Notes: generated from the sequence alone by a model not told the origin. A stretch of DNA of 64,000 nucleotides from Isoetes taiwanensis (GCA_021234155.1 JAJEKV010000054.1:3383622-3447621); one strand, 5' to 3'; shown: positions 9,574 to 20,639, counted from the stretch's first letter. Translations and numbers: made by a program.

Positions 9574-11082
9574 GTGGGTTATAGATTTCGAGCTGAAAAA
9601 TCCGTGATGCAAAGTTCAAAGATATTAAGAAATCTTGAGACTAGTAAGCTCAGATGCGTGCGTATGGCTAATGGAGAAAACCAAAATGTAGAAGCTTGTG
9701 GCGTGTTAGAACTCATAGGAGAAAATGGAAAAATTATTACTATTGATAATGTGTTGTGTGTACCAGGGATGATAAAAAACTTAATCTCTGTAGCTGATCT
9801 AGTTGATAAAAATTATAAAGTCTTGTTTGACAAGCATATGTGCATAGTTCATGATAATGGAAAAATAGTATTATATGCAAAAAGAATTGGAAATCGTTTT
9901 GAGCTTTGTCCTAGAAGTATAAACATTCTATTAAGTGAAGTTGGAAAGGAAAACTCAATGGAATTGTGGCATCAAAGATTAGGCCACACAAATTTGAAAA
10001 ATATAATGTTTATGAGAAAACGCAAGCTATTGGATGGTTTAGATTTTGCAGATAATAGTGAAGAAAGCACTCCGTGTCATGGATGCATGTTGGGCAAGCA
10101 AAATAGAAAACCCTTTCCCATGAAGGGTGAACGGGTAAATGAAAAATTAGCCCTAGTCCATTCGGATGTATGTGGGCCTATGAGAGTTAGAAGTGCTAGT
10201 GGAAAATACTATTTTGTGTCTTTTATTGATGACTACACAAGAAAAGCTAAGTGGTACTTCTTAACTCATAAAAGTCAGGTTTTCAACTCATTTAAAGCTT
10301 ATCTTGCAGAAGTAGAACGTGAAACAGGTGCTAAACTAAAATGTTTAAGATCAGATAGAGGGGGAGAGTACTTATCAGATGAATTTAAAAGATTTTGTTT
10401 AGAAACAGGAATCAAAAGACAATTAACTTGTAGAGGTACTCCTCAGCAGAATGGTGTCTCTGAAAGAAAAAATCGAACGGTAATGGAAGCAGCACGAGCT
10501 ATGTTAAAGCATGCAGGTCTTCCAAAGTTTTTGTGGGCAGAAGCTGTAAATACTGCATTCTATGTTCAAAATAAAATTTCAAGCAAAGCCCTAAATGGTC
10601 AGATTCCAGATGAGTTATGGACAGGCAAACGTCAATCAGTAAAACACTTCAAAGTCTTTGGTTGTTTAGCATATTCAAAGGTAATAGCTGACAATATATC
10701 AAAATTGGATGATAGAAGCAGAGAAACATATTTTGTTGGATACGATAAGGAATCAAAAGGGTATAGGCTCTATGATCCAAATAAAAAGGCAGTAATTGTA
10801 AGCCGAGATGTCGTTTTCTTTGAAAATATATTATACAAAGATCGTTTTTTAAGTACTAACAAACAAGATCGAGGTGCAGATAAAGATGCAGATAAAGATG
10901 TTAACTGGGAACCGATAGATTATTTTGATGATGAGGAAGAAAGAACCATTGTCAATCAAGCAGAAGAAGAAGCTGAACAGGAAGGGTTGCGTACGTGCAC
11001 GCGCCTCGTGCACGCTGCGTGCGTGCACTGCGGCTCTGCATACGATAACGGCGGAACCAGCTCCGGAGACAATAAGACGTAG
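9574..11082 (+). CDS. Ty1-copia pol 5' part: protease remnant and integrase
   Basis: The frame is open for 502 codons. The first residues should hold the aspartic protease active site, but the region around 9570-9590 is disrupted by small frame lesions and no intact DSGA-type motif is read. Downstream comes the integrase: zinc module LWHQRLGH...CHGC, then the catalytic triad in HSDVCGP, the aspartate of FIDDYTRK or the later RSDRGGEY, and the glutamate of GVSERKNRT. KVFGCLAYSKV and the following GKQ-type end region are typical of copia integrase. The frame ends in a GC-rich block (10985-11085) with unusual CGTG repeats, where it loses register with the reverse transcriptase frame. In an intact element these would be one polyprotein. 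Confidence 0.93.
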   Translation: MGYRFRAEKSVMQSSKILRNLETSKLRCVRMANGENQNVEACGVLELIGENGKIITIDNVLCVPGMIKNLISVADLVDKNYKVLFDKHMCIVHDNGKIVLYAKRIGNRFELCPRSINILLSEVGKENSMELWHQRLGHTNLKNIMFMRKRKLLDGLDFADNSEESTPCHGCMLGKQNRKPFPMKGERVNEKLALVHSDVCGPMRVRSASGKYYFVSFIDDYTRKAKWYFLTHKSQVFNSFKAYLAEVERETGAKLKCLRSDRGGEYLSDEFKRFCLETGIKRQLTCRGTPQQNGVSERKNRTVMEAARAMLKHAGLPKFLWAEAVNTAFYVQNKISSKALNGQIPDELWTGKRQSVKHFKVFGCLAYSKVIADNISKLDDRSRETYFVGYDKESKGYRLYDPNKKAVIVSRDVVFFENILYKDRFLSTNKQDRGADKDADKDVNWEPIDYFDDEEERTIVNQAEEEAEQEGLRTCTRLVHAACVHCGSAYDNGGTSSGDNKT

Positions 11083-11229
11083 GAGAAGGACTGAAGCTGA
11101 ATTGCTTAGAGAAGGGATATCTTTTGATACTTCACAATATGGAAGGGATGAGACTGGAAGAAGTACTAGGAAAAAGTACTTGTTGAACGCTAAGATACAG
11201 AGGAAAGTGAACAGGTAATTCCTGCTCTT

Positions 11230-12828
11230 ATGTCTGTGTTAGAAATTGATACCCCGAATAACTATAGTGAAGCCGTAGAAAGTCTGGATTCAGATAAATG
11301 GAAAGATGCAATGAATGCAGAATTAAGCTCTTTTGATCGTACAGGAACATATAAACTGGTTGACAGACCTACTAACAGGAATGTTGTTGGGAATAAATGG
11401 ATTTTTAGAATTAAACAGGGGCCAGATGGGCAAACGCAGAAATTTAAAGTCAGACTAGTAGCGAAAGGATTTACTCAAAAGGAAGGTATTGATTATGATG
11501 AAACTTTCTCCCCGATTGTTAAATTAACAAGTGTCAGAGCAATTATGGCTATTGCTAATATGCACAACTTAGAGTTGCATCATATGGATGTTAGCACAGC
11601 ATTTTTAAATGCAGACCTGGATGAAGAAATTTATATGGAGCAGCCTCCTGGATACGAAGTTGATGGAGATAAGGTGTGGAAATTACAGAAGGCAGTGTAT
11701 GGCCTAAGACAAGCTCCACGTCAGTGGTATGTATGTATTGATAATCACTTGAAAACACATGGTTTTGGAAAATTAAATATGGATGGGAATGTCTATATCT
11801 ATAGGGAAAATGAATACTTTTGCATAATTGCAGTATATGTAGATGATTGCGTAATGGCTGCTAACGATATTGATTGTTTAAAGCATTGCAAAGATATTCT
11901 GAATAAAAGGTTTCAAATGACAGACTTGGGGGAACTTAAGCAGTTATTAGGTATGGAAATTCATAGAGATAAAGAGAAGGGATTCATAGCTATTACTCAA
12001 AAAAGAAATATTTTAGGCATGCTTAAAAGATTTGGGATGACAGAATGCAAATCGGCAAATACTCCAGTAGCAACTGGGCAAAGAATCAGCTCTGAGATGT
12101 GTCCCAAAACAAAAGAAGAAGAGCATATCATGATGAATCGACCTTATAGAGAGCTTATTGGATGTCTCCAATACGTATCAGTTTGTACACGTCCTGATAT
12201 TTCATATGGAGTGAATATGTTAAGTCAATTTCTAAATAATCCTGGTGAAGGCCACTGGAAATGTGCGAAACGTATTTTAAGATTTTTGAAAGGCACTCAG
12301 AACTATGGTCTTGTATTCAGATGTAAACATGGTATAAGATTATTACTTGAAGGCTTTGCAGATGCAGATTGGGGAAGTGATCAAGACACTCGTAAGTCAA
12401 GGTCTGGATATGCCTGCTTGCTAGGAGGGTCTGCTATCTCTTGGAAAAGTAAGAAACAAACCTCTATTGCACTTTCTACAGCAGAAGCTGAATATGCAGC
12501 GGTGTCTCTTGCATCTAGAGAAATTGTCTGGCTTAGGCGACTTCTAGCAGAGTTAGGAATTATTCAAGAGGGGCCAACAGCATTATATTGCGATAGTACA
12601 AGTTGTATTGCCATGACTAAGAATCCAGTCTTACATGAAAGAACAAAGCATATTGAGCTACATAATCACTTTGTACGTGATCAAGTAAAGAATGGAGAAA
12701 TAAGTGTCTTGTATAGACCTACTGAGATACAGTGTGCTGACATTCTTACAAAAGCATTAGCAGAATCTAAGTTTAAAGTATTTCAAAAGGATTTAGGAAT
12801 AGAAGAAGTTGGAGCTATTACCACTTAG
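11230..12828 (+). CDS. Ty1-copia pol 3' part: reverse transcriptase and RNase H
   Basis: 532 codons, open throughout. Copia reverse transcriptase landmarks are present in order: NKWIFRIKQGPDG, RLVAKGFTQKEGIDYDETFSP, MDVSTAFLNADLDEEIYMEQ, KAVYGLRQAPRQWY, and the catalytic YVDD in AVYVDDCVMA. RNase H follows with FADADWGSD, ALSTAEAEYAA, LYCDSTSCIAM and the C-terminal ADILTKAL. All expected acidic residues are visible. The start codon is arbitrary because in the intact element this continues from the integrase frame. The stop at 12826-12828 lies just before the polypurine tract. This domain looks enzymatically intact. Confidence 0.96.
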   Translation: MSVLEIDTPNNYSEAVESLDSDKWKDAMNAELSSFDRTGTYKLVDRPTNRNVVGNKWIFRIKQGPDGQTQKFKVRLVAKGFTQKEGIDYDETFSPIVKLTSVRAIMAIANMHNLELHHMDVSTAFLNADLDEEIYMEQPPGYEVDGDKVWKLQKAVYGLRQAPRQWYVCIDNHLKTHGFGKLNMDGNVYIYRENEYFCIIAVYVDDCVMAANDIDCLKHCKDILNKRFQMTDLGELKQLLGMEIHRDKEKGFIAITQKRNILGMLKRFGMTECKSANTPVATGQRISSEMCPKTKEEEHIMMNRPYRELIGCLQYVSVCTRPDISYGVNMLSQFLNNPGEGHWKCAKRILRFLKGTQNYGLVFRCKHGIRLLLEGFADADWGSDQDTRKSRSGYACLLGGSAISWKSKKQTSIALSTAEAEYAAVSLASREIVWLRRLLAELGIIQEGPTALYCDSTSCIAMTKNPVLHERTKHIELHNHFVRDQVKNGEISVLYRPTEIQCADILTKALAESKFKVFQKDLGIEEVGAITT

Positions 12829-12832
12829 GCAT

Positions 12833-12843
12833 GAGGGGGAGAT
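12833..12843 (+). promoter_or_regulatory. Polypurine tract
   Basis: GAGGGGGAGAT directly precedes the TGTTAG start of the 3' LTR and is the expected primer for plus-strand synthesis. Confidence 0.9.
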
Positions 12844-13376
12844 TGTTAGAACTACATGCCTAAGTAATAAATTTGAACAGATGGCAATTAGTTTACATTA
12901 CACTTGGTTGACATTTATACATGGGTTTTGCATGAAGGAAAAAGAATAAAAAGAGGGAAGATTAGACGAAAAGGACACAGGAGAAAAACAGAGGAAGAGA
13001 ACAGGGGTTTTGTTTTTTTTTAAAGCAGGTCGAAAAGGCTGACGTCGAACTGGCCGGATTTGCTGAAGACGTGTTGGGTTGGTGAAGCCGGAGCTGTGTC
13101 TGCTCTAAGCTGCCGGATTCCTGCTCTAAGCTGTCGGATTCTTGCTGTAAGGTGCCGGATTTCTACTGTAAGCTATCAGATTTGATTATAGATTGCTTTA
13201 TTTTATATCCTGTGTGGTTCTGGCAGTAGTCCAGTTCTGTGTAGTATTCTGTGTGGGCATCAATTCGATTTGTGCAGGGAGATCCTTTGTGGATATAAAG
13301 AAGGTGTAAGGGAGAAGATTGAACTTGGTTATTTTCTGGGTTCAATTCCCAGACTCAAAGCTTTTTGATTCTAACA
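12844..13376 (+). repeat. Ty1-copia 3' LTR
   Basis: 533 bp, TGTTAG...CTAACA, followed by the target duplication GATTG. It retains CTG and CAG trinucleotides that are altered in the 5' LTR and so probably shows the less damaged sequence. Confidence 0.97.
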
Positions 13377-14739
13377 GATTGGCCTTCTCTAATAAACTCC
13401 CCCCATGCATAGGTTATTTTGCACCTAGAACAGCCCTCCGTGCAGCTCTGGATGATATCCCAAATATAGACAAGTATCTAGAAAGTAAAGCTGCTCGCAT
13501 GCCAAATTACATGACTATATCCATAAGTAGAAAGAGATATTTCTCCTACACTGTAGCTGTAGCTATCTTTTTGTCCCAAAGAGCCCAAACCCAGATAGGG
13601 GAACCTTCCGTTCGGCCTCTGGAGATTGAACCCATAGCCACAGAAGCAGAAGCAAAAGAGCAAATGCTCCTGGAGTATGAAGAGTCAGAACAGGAGAAAG
13701 AGGTAGAGGAAGGACAGGGTTACGACGTGAAAGACATCATCCACATCGACCCCATACAAGAAAGGCAGCAAGCAGAAGAAGATCTTCCAAGCTTCGAAGA
13801 AGGGTTGAGAGTAACAAGGACAGCTCCTCCACTTGGGTTAGGCATCACCAGTCTAACCCCAGTCATCATCCAAGGAGAGGAGTACCTGACGCTCCATGAT
13901 ATAAAGAACCTCTCAGAGTGCAGAGACAGGGTGGATGAACTCCTGCACCTTCTATGCCAACAGCCCGACCTTGACGACTTCATCGACCGGGAGACTCAAG
14001 ACTTTCCCATCAGCATCAGGGAGGCCCACACGTACTCTAGCCAGTCATCATCGGACATCGAAGCTTAAACCAGCATCCGACAGATGATGACGCAACAATA
14101 GCTACCCTTGGAGGAGAAATTTATAGCACTCCAAGAGTGGATGGGCATCAGAGGAAAAACAACAAGCGCACTCCTGCCCAGCACCTCTGCAGTAGCGCCA
14201 ATTGGATTAGAAAGAAGCGGCATCAACTTGACCTCTTTCAGGTCCATGTTCGGCGACTACAGAGAAATGATAGCAATACCGGTTGATGAGTACTCTGGAA
14301 GACACAGGGCTGGAATAGAACCGGAGAAGAAACAGTGGAGGGAGGACACGACAAAGCCCTCAGAATATACCTGCCACTCCTCACCGACGGAAGGATAGCG
14401 GTTATACACCGCCAGTTTAGCCCACGGGGAGAAGAAGGAGTCTTCATGATGATTGCCCTCTCGGGATTTGGAAGGCATGATCAGATGCCTCCAAACATCG
14501 GCCATATCATCCTGGTCAAAAGGACAATAGATTTGAGCGTTTCCGACTTCGCAGTTCTATATAGCAAGTTGGCCGTCACTGCAGTCTACACGTCGGATAG
14601 AAGGATCGAAGACCTGGTGACGGCACTCCAAGGTGGTACGGCCACCAACATCCTTGTAAACTTGGGGCGAACAGCTGGCACAGCCCAAGTGAAGAAATTC
14701 TTGGAAGACAACCCGACATATAGAAGATTCCAGGACTAG
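13377..14739 (+). pseudogene. H2A-like histone, C-terminal part with long extension
   Basis: Resuming after the copia element, the frame reads LAFSNKLPPC and then APRTALRAALDDIPNIDKYL, which fits the H2A L2 loop and alpha 3 pattern (PRH-QLAVRNDEELNKLL in canonical H2A). A 400-codon extension follows: an acidic, glutamate-rich stretch (about 13620-13800), then a segment with EKFIALQEWMGI and, after a frameshift near 14335, a globular-looking end (YLPLLTDGRIAVIHRQFSP to VKKFLEDNPTYRRFQD). In-frame stops lie at 14066 (TAA) and 14099 (TAG). Left and right parts also differ by a frame at the insertion junction. I do not recognise the extension; it does not look like a macro domain. The histone call is moderate. 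The reading as one gene rests on frame continuity across the two stops. Confidence 0.5.
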
Positions 14740-14899
14740 ATTAAAACTTATCTTGTACTTGTATTACCATGTAGATGATGATGATGGATGGACCACCCAT
14801 CATGGTGATATATTATTTTGAGCATCAGTGCTGTGTGCTAATATGTATGTACGCTTCCGTTGTATAGGACTCCCATAGAGGGCGTGGGACGAATGACAC
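14740..14899. other. 3' region of the cassette
   Basis: AT-rich stretch with a GATGATGATGATGG run, no gene. It probably holds the 3' untranslated region of the second cassette gene. Confidence 0.4.
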
Positions 14900-14955
14900 C
14901 TCCGTGTTCCTCACTCGGACACTTGGCCATCCCAAGTGGTCCGAGTTAGACGGAG
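14900..14955. repeat. Long stable hairpin at the cassette 3' side
   Basis: CTCGGACACTTGG (14914-14926) pairs with CCAAGTGGTCCGAG (14932-14945), and outside it CTCCGT pairs with ACGGAG. A second palindrome, TACGATGGGAGCATCGTA, lies at 14995-15012. These may mark the 3' end or boundary of the cassette; no sequence shared with the 5' hairpins was seen. Confidence 0.8.
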
Positions 14956-15019
14956 GGTATGTAGTTGCCACGGGAGGGGAATTCCCCGTATTTGTACGAT
15001 GGGAGCATCGTATAGATTC

Positions 15020-15800
15020 TGGGAGCATCACAACTTAAAGAAAGACACCTTAGTTGGTACTAGTTTGATAGATATGCATGGTAAATTTGGCTCTATGATA
15101 TATACTGCAAGTCTGATTGATATACATGCAAGATGTGGATTGTTTGCAGAGGCAAAAAATGTTTTTTACAACTGTCATTACCAAAACGTGAATCTTATTA
15201 GGATATGTTGACATAACCAATAGGCACTAAATTATTCTATGCAGATGCAAGTGCAAGAGGTTTTTTTAGATGCTATTACATTGTTTACGGTTTGAAAGTC
15301 TGCAACACCTTATAAATGTAGATCAGGGGTGAAATATACATGAGGAGGATGGGATCACTTCCAAGAAATTTAAAGACAATGCTTTTGCTAACAGTGCACA
15401 GTGAAATGTTGGTTATATGCCCGTATATGTGGATGCACATAAGGTATTTGTCAAGCTTACAAGCTGGAATGGTGTTCATGAGTATACTTATGGGTTATTG
15501 TGGTGATGGACATAGTGAAGAAGCTCTGAGATGTCTTGAAGCTATGCATGTAGAGGCATATCCAAATGTTGTCACTTTTCTTTCCAGCCTAAAAGCTTGC
15601 CGCAACATGAGAAACATAGAAAAAGAACGAGAAGTACACAATGACATTTCACAAAAAGGATATATTTTGATGGTTGTTGGCAGTACATTGATTTATGTAT
15701 GCAAAATGTGCTTCAATAGGAGAGGCACATAAAGTTTTCAATGATATAGCAATTCGAAATATTGTTCCATCAAATGCAATGATAAGAGCATTTAGTATGA
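15020..15800 (+). pseudogene. PPR protein relic
   Basis: Pentatricopeptide landmarks appear in changing frames: KKDTLVGTSLIDMHGKFG and ASLIDIHARCGLFAEAKNVF near 15040-15165, then MGYCGDGHSEEALRCLEAM (about 15490-15550), PNVVTFLSSLKACRNM, EVHNDISQKGY and VVGSTLIYV, and EAHKVFNDIAIRN near 15725-15760. These match plant PLS-type PPR repeats used in organelle RNA editing and processing. Several frame changes and a missing start show that it is a dead copy. It lies directly after the histone-like cassette. Confidence 0.85.
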
Positions 15801-16229
15801 ACTAAGTTCAAATTCCTAGCACGAATCAAATTCTTTACGCAAACAACAGGTCACTATGCTTGCATGGTGGGCATTCTTGCACGCTATTAAAAATAAAATA
15901 AAAGAAGAAACTAGTCAAAAGCACGTTTGATTACTTTGTATAGCAAATTGTAAGATATGGTGTGGGTGGTGCTTTTGAGTTGTTCCAGCAAGTGCCTTAG
16001 CATTTGGCTTCGTTGCACAAATGCCAAAATGTAGCATGTCCTGATAAATGCTGGAGGCAATGGAACTCTTTCCAAAGATATTCTCTTGGAATGTGTTTCC
16101 TTTAAATTGTGAAGACCTAGAGCACATATTATTACAGTTCTTTCACTTGATATGATTTAGATGCCACATCACAAGTCAAAGCTATTTATGCTTATATTCT
16201 ACTAGAAAAAGTGCCCAGCATTGCTGGGC

Positions 16230-18950
16230 TTTTCGTCAGGCATATATTAAAAACTGATAAAACTGATGAATTTAACTTTACAGTATCTAAAGTACCCAAA
16301 ACTGTATAAGTTGGGAACTTATTAGAAATGACATTTTTTAATAAACACAACTAAAGTATAGCATTTACCTTGAAAATAAATGTCTGTAAGTCGGTAACAG
16401 ATGTAAAAGCTTTTGCGTGTGTTATGGCTAGTGCCTCTAATGTCTAAGAGCTGCAATGGTATGTCATTATGAGTGAATATTTATGTGTTGCAAGTGAGGT
16501 TGCCCCTAATTCTTGTTCTTTTGATGTTCTAGCCGAACATGAATTCTATCTCAAAAATATCTAGCAGATACTATTATTATTATGTCGTCCTCATTATTGT
16601 TAGTATGTCTTGAACATATATTGATAAGCCATTCTATAATATTCCATTAGATTAGTGAACATACAAAGAGTATATTAATGTGGAGAAGAAGTTGCACTTA
16701 TGATGCATGATAAGGAACATGTTGAGCAAAAAATTAAATATGAAATGACCTTCAATTAGGCTCATTTAATTGTGGCAATTTCACTCGACGTCATATTTTC
16801 CATCATCCCATATTTTCCACCATTCCAATGTTTAGGCAAAGCTTTTATATGATGAAGATGGTTTACTTATTTTTGAGGTAGGTGTTATCCAATTTGCATG
16901 CAGTGTTTAGACTCGCATTAGTAGTTGACAATCATAGTCAAAAGGCATTTTTTATTTGCAAGCCCAAGCAATGCCCCTTAAACGTGTATGTTATAAGGGA
17001 AATTGTACGTTACAACAAAATCCAACCTACTGCCAATCTTGTTGAACACTTCAGTCTGTAAAAGGTAACAATTTAATTCCACTTCATCACATGAAACATC
17101 CACATAAACTAAACATTTCCTCTTTTATAGATATAACTTACTATTAAAGCTAGCAGACGCCACAGACGAAGTTTGGGCCACCGCGGTCAACGACTTGGCC
17201 GAACAAATACTTGGCCATAATGCCAACGACTTAGCAAAAATCAAATAACAGGTAACATTTAAATCACACAACTAAAATACCAACTAATCCACTAACATTA
17301 AATTCGATTACCTTGCAGAGTACTGACCAAAGAATATACGAGGAAATCTTAAAAAAGCCAACGGGAGTTCCTAAACTATTTCGTCTCTAGATGGATTAAT
17401 AATTTTTCTGGGCTAAATTGGATGCTTGTGACATGATTGTCCAAACATCCACTAGCATGCACCTACATTAGACGAAAAAGCAATATAGCTCAGATGATTA
17501 ACCAAGTAACTGTAACTGCTTAATCTCAAACACAATAGTTGGGAGTGTCAGAGACTAAAAATGCAAGACTTCCTGCCCATGTGATTTAACATGCTTAAAG
17601 GTTAAGGAAGCAACTGAAAGCAAATGTTTCCTGCCCATGTGGTTTAACATTCCCTCTGCTTGTTAGTATACACAAGTCCCCTATTTGCCTCTTCATATAT
17701 GTTCTCCTAGTGATGGAAATCCTCATGCATGTTAAATGTGTGAGCTTTGAATTTGTGTCAAGTATGTTAAGCATTGAGACAGAAATTCATTAGTTGTTTT
17801 TCTTGTTGAGCTCAAATTTTATAAAGCCACATTGATTGCCATTATTGAGACCGTTGTACTTTTGCTTCATGCTCAGATTGTTAATTTAAGAAAAAATACA
17901 CATGCACATCAATAATATCTTGGAGCAAGAGTATGAAACTGGAGTACATCATACTGTCACAGGACTGCCTGCAACTCCTCATCCTCTTCTACTTGCAATC
18001 TGCATCTTTTTTTCTCACTGACCAATAGGGCCCTTCTTCTTTTTGTACCAGGCTTTCTACAATCCACAAAAGGGAACAATTATGTGCCAATCTTCCAACT
18101 ATTAGAAATGTGGTATAAACAAATGCAATATCTTACCAGAGACATGTCTTATGCATGACAGAGAATTAAAACGCATAGATATTAAATTCAGTCTAGATCT
18201 CAATATATTCGTTAGAAGGGACTTCCTATAAATTTGTTCTGATAGTGCAGCCGGTTCTTTATGCACAATTGGCAGGTAGCTAGGTAAGATGCCAGTATCG
18301 TTGGAGCAAAGTTCCTTTCTGGATTAACATTACAGAAGTTACATTTAAAGCAGAACTACAATCTCAAAACCTAGAGGCAGAACTCTACGGCAAAGATTCA
18401 CCAACGGAAATTTGGGAAGTAGTAACCTAGGCTCTTGGCAGACTAAGTTGGGGCTCTCTGGAATAAGTATGTGGCTTTGCAGCAGACAGTGCAGAAGGAA
18501 CACAGCTTACTACATACAGGCATTAGATATAGCATTTGCAGAAAATGCTGGCCCTTGAATTGAGGATCCTAGCAGCAGATGAGTGAAGGAAGCTAGCGTC
18601 ATATTTCAAAAATGACACCTAGCAAAGTGGCAACTGATAAGTCTAATCAGAATTATTTTTACTTGGAACCACATCCTGCATGTAATGAGAATATGTGGCT
18701 TGTACAGAGTCCAAGTGCCTCGAGTAACTTTAAGTCACATTCTAGTGTGGGAGGACAATCTCTAACAATTGCAGAAATTAAGAGTAGAGATGGTTCTGCA
18801 AGTTTGATGGCAGGATGCAGCAAACAGTGCCATGCTACAACTGCTTTATCGAAAATGTCCACGTATATAATGACTTCCAGAAAATGACATGTATAGAATG
18901 TATAATAAGAATAGCAGAGAGAAGAACTTAGAGAGAATAACTTACTCGAG
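16230..18950. other. Stretch with no recognised gene inside the Helitron-like element
   Basis: AT-rich, no coding signal that I recognise. A 23-bp motif TTCCTGCCCATGTG(G/A)TTTAACAT occurs twice (about 17568-17590 and 17627-17650). Confidence 0.5.
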
Positions 18951-18956
18951 AAATAA

Positions 18957-19040
18957 GTTTTCATGTCTAGACGGTTTGTTCCAAAGCTGCACTCCAATGT
19001 CAGATAGAGCTGTGATAAGTTGCCCAACTCCGTAGCTACT
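18957..19040 (-). pseudogene. Unidentified exon-like segment
   Basis: After an acceptor (CTGTAATTGTAG) the minus strand reads YGVGQLITALSDIGVQLWNK, with protein-like composition and no stop over 28 codons. The family is not recognised. A good donor is not visible at its end. It is on the same strand as the captured fragments at 20-22.6 kb. Confidence 0.35.
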
Positions 19041-20476
19041 CTACAATTACAGAAAGAACTCATGCAGCAATGGGCTTGCACGAAGGCATTATCCAGTTTT
19101 TTCCCTCCAGTCCAATCTGCACAAACACGTCTTGCTCATATGTGTAATACTAATACTTAACCAAAAGTTTCTCGCCCATGCCCTAATCACGAAGTCAACT
19201 GGCAGGAGTATAATTCAGGCGAAACAAAACTTGCTGTGGTAGTTCCGGCATTCCTGCCATTCAGACCTGGCGAGTAAGGATCATTGTGCAAGAGCAAACA
19301 ACTCATTTAGCAGCTAGGATGGACAAAGGCACGACCTTTCCTAACAGATTTTTTAACGGCCTACAATGAAATTCTCAGTATGGCGTGCATGATGGCACAA
19401 TGCTGCTTGTACAACGTTTCTGCAAAATTATGCATACATAAGATGAGATTAAAGGAAGATCTCAAATGTCCCTTGCACATCTTAGCATGACAGGACATGG
19501 AAAATTAGATGTGCTGCTGAATGTAGCATAACAATAACATGGCTTCTCTATTCATAGATTGTGAAATGTACACAACGAACATACAATGACCAAACTACCT
19601 GCAGGAATGGCCCATATGTTCAGTCATCAATAAATAATTATCTTTTCATTTAAGGTGTAAAGGAAGATTTCATGCCTCATTCTAGACAGAAAGTAACTAA
19701 AACTAAAAGGAAAATACGGAGGGATTCAACCCATGCCATTATAGTTGCCAAGGTTAACAGAAAATGTAGCGTTTTGCTGGAGTGTTAGGTTTTCATCATT
19801 ATTATTGTTTCTTGCCAACAGAAATATAAGCAGATCCCTGTGAAAGAAAGTATAATATAAACTCAAAATTCAGCATGGACAAGCTAGAAAGGGTTATCTA
19901 GATGTAGCCGCACCTCTAATCCATTGTGAAATTTACCACATTTGGCTTGAAACTATGGATAAGCGGAAGCCATGAGAGTCAGTTATGCATCACAAAACAA
20001 TATGGCAGCATCAACAGACATATTTCACTTTGAATCTGGCTCACTTTAAATACAAATCTGGGATATCAAGCAAAAGCAGTTTTGCCTCAAAATAAGGTCC
20101 GAAGGCCCCCTACTATCAAAGTAGCAGAGATAAAAAATAGTGGAGAGTCTTCCTAAGCCATGCCCGGTTCGAAAGGATCTCACTTAGAGTTACGGTAGAA
20201 ATCCATGCACCCCACATAGCACCCTTCTAAAAAGAAGACAATGCATCTCAACTATCAGATAGAATATCAGATAAAAATACCAGAATACCAGCTGTTGCTT
20301 TCAGTGCTAACTCCGATTCATTTTTCGCATATAATAAGCTACTATTAGATTTTATGTTTTTTCCACTCATTCTTAATTCGCAAATGGTCTGATGCACTCT
20401 AAAATGCATACACATGTTCAACTAACAAATTTTATTGTGCTCAACCGTTACAATATATCCTGGATTTGATATTTAC

Positions 20477-20605
20477 CTGAAAGCCTTTGTATTTTATAAG
20501 CTCCTTAATTCTATCGACAATGTATTATATGCCCGTCCTAGTTCACGTACACAAGATCTCCTGTATGAAGCCATCCTTCACGATCCAATCCAGGATATGC
20601 TCAAC
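20477..20605 (-). pseudogene. 4-coumarate:CoA ligase-like fragment
   Basis: One exon on the minus strand, with acceptor CACCAG and donor CAG|GTAAAT. It reads GLDREGWLHTGDLVYVN, a stop, DGHI and, after a one-base shift, YIVDRIKELIKYKGFQ. These are the hinge and C-terminal-domain motifs of the acyl-activating enzyme family (4CL and peroxisomal 4CL-like enzymes), in which GWLHTGDL and the VDR-KELIKYKGFQ hinge lysine are hallmarks. The TAG stop and frameshift make it non-functional. The other exons are missing, consistent with fragment capture. Confidence 0.85.
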
Positions 20606-20639
20606 CTGGTGATGTAAGGATGTGCAATGATTTAGAAAC

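Larger units (their letters stand above)
8006..13376 (+). mobile_element. Ty1-copia LTR retrotransposon, nearly complete
   Basis: Two LTRs (8006-8543 and 12844-13376) begin TGTTAG and end CTAACA and are flanked by the 5-bp target duplication GATTG (8001-8005 and 13377-13381). In order, the interior holds a tRNA-iMet primer site, gag with two zinc knuckles, a damaged protease, integrase, reverse transcriptase and RNase H, the Ty1-copia order. A polypurine tract (12833-12843) abuts the 3' LTR. About the first 175 bp of the two LTRs are identical, indicating recent insertion. The element interrupts the H2A-like cassette gene and is the youngest event in this region. Gag and the protease region carry several frame lesions, so this copy is not autonomous as read. 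Confidence 0.97.

Noticed and set aside
13335-13360. GGTTCAATTCCCAGACTC in the LTR as a tRNA B box
   Set aside because: No A box or cloverleaf surrounds it; it is part of the LTR.
5324-15012. Shared 14-mer ATGGGAGCATCGTA at 5324-5337 and 14999-15012 as cassette terminal repeats
   Set aside because: A 14-base match is expected by chance in 64 kb, and the flanks do not align.
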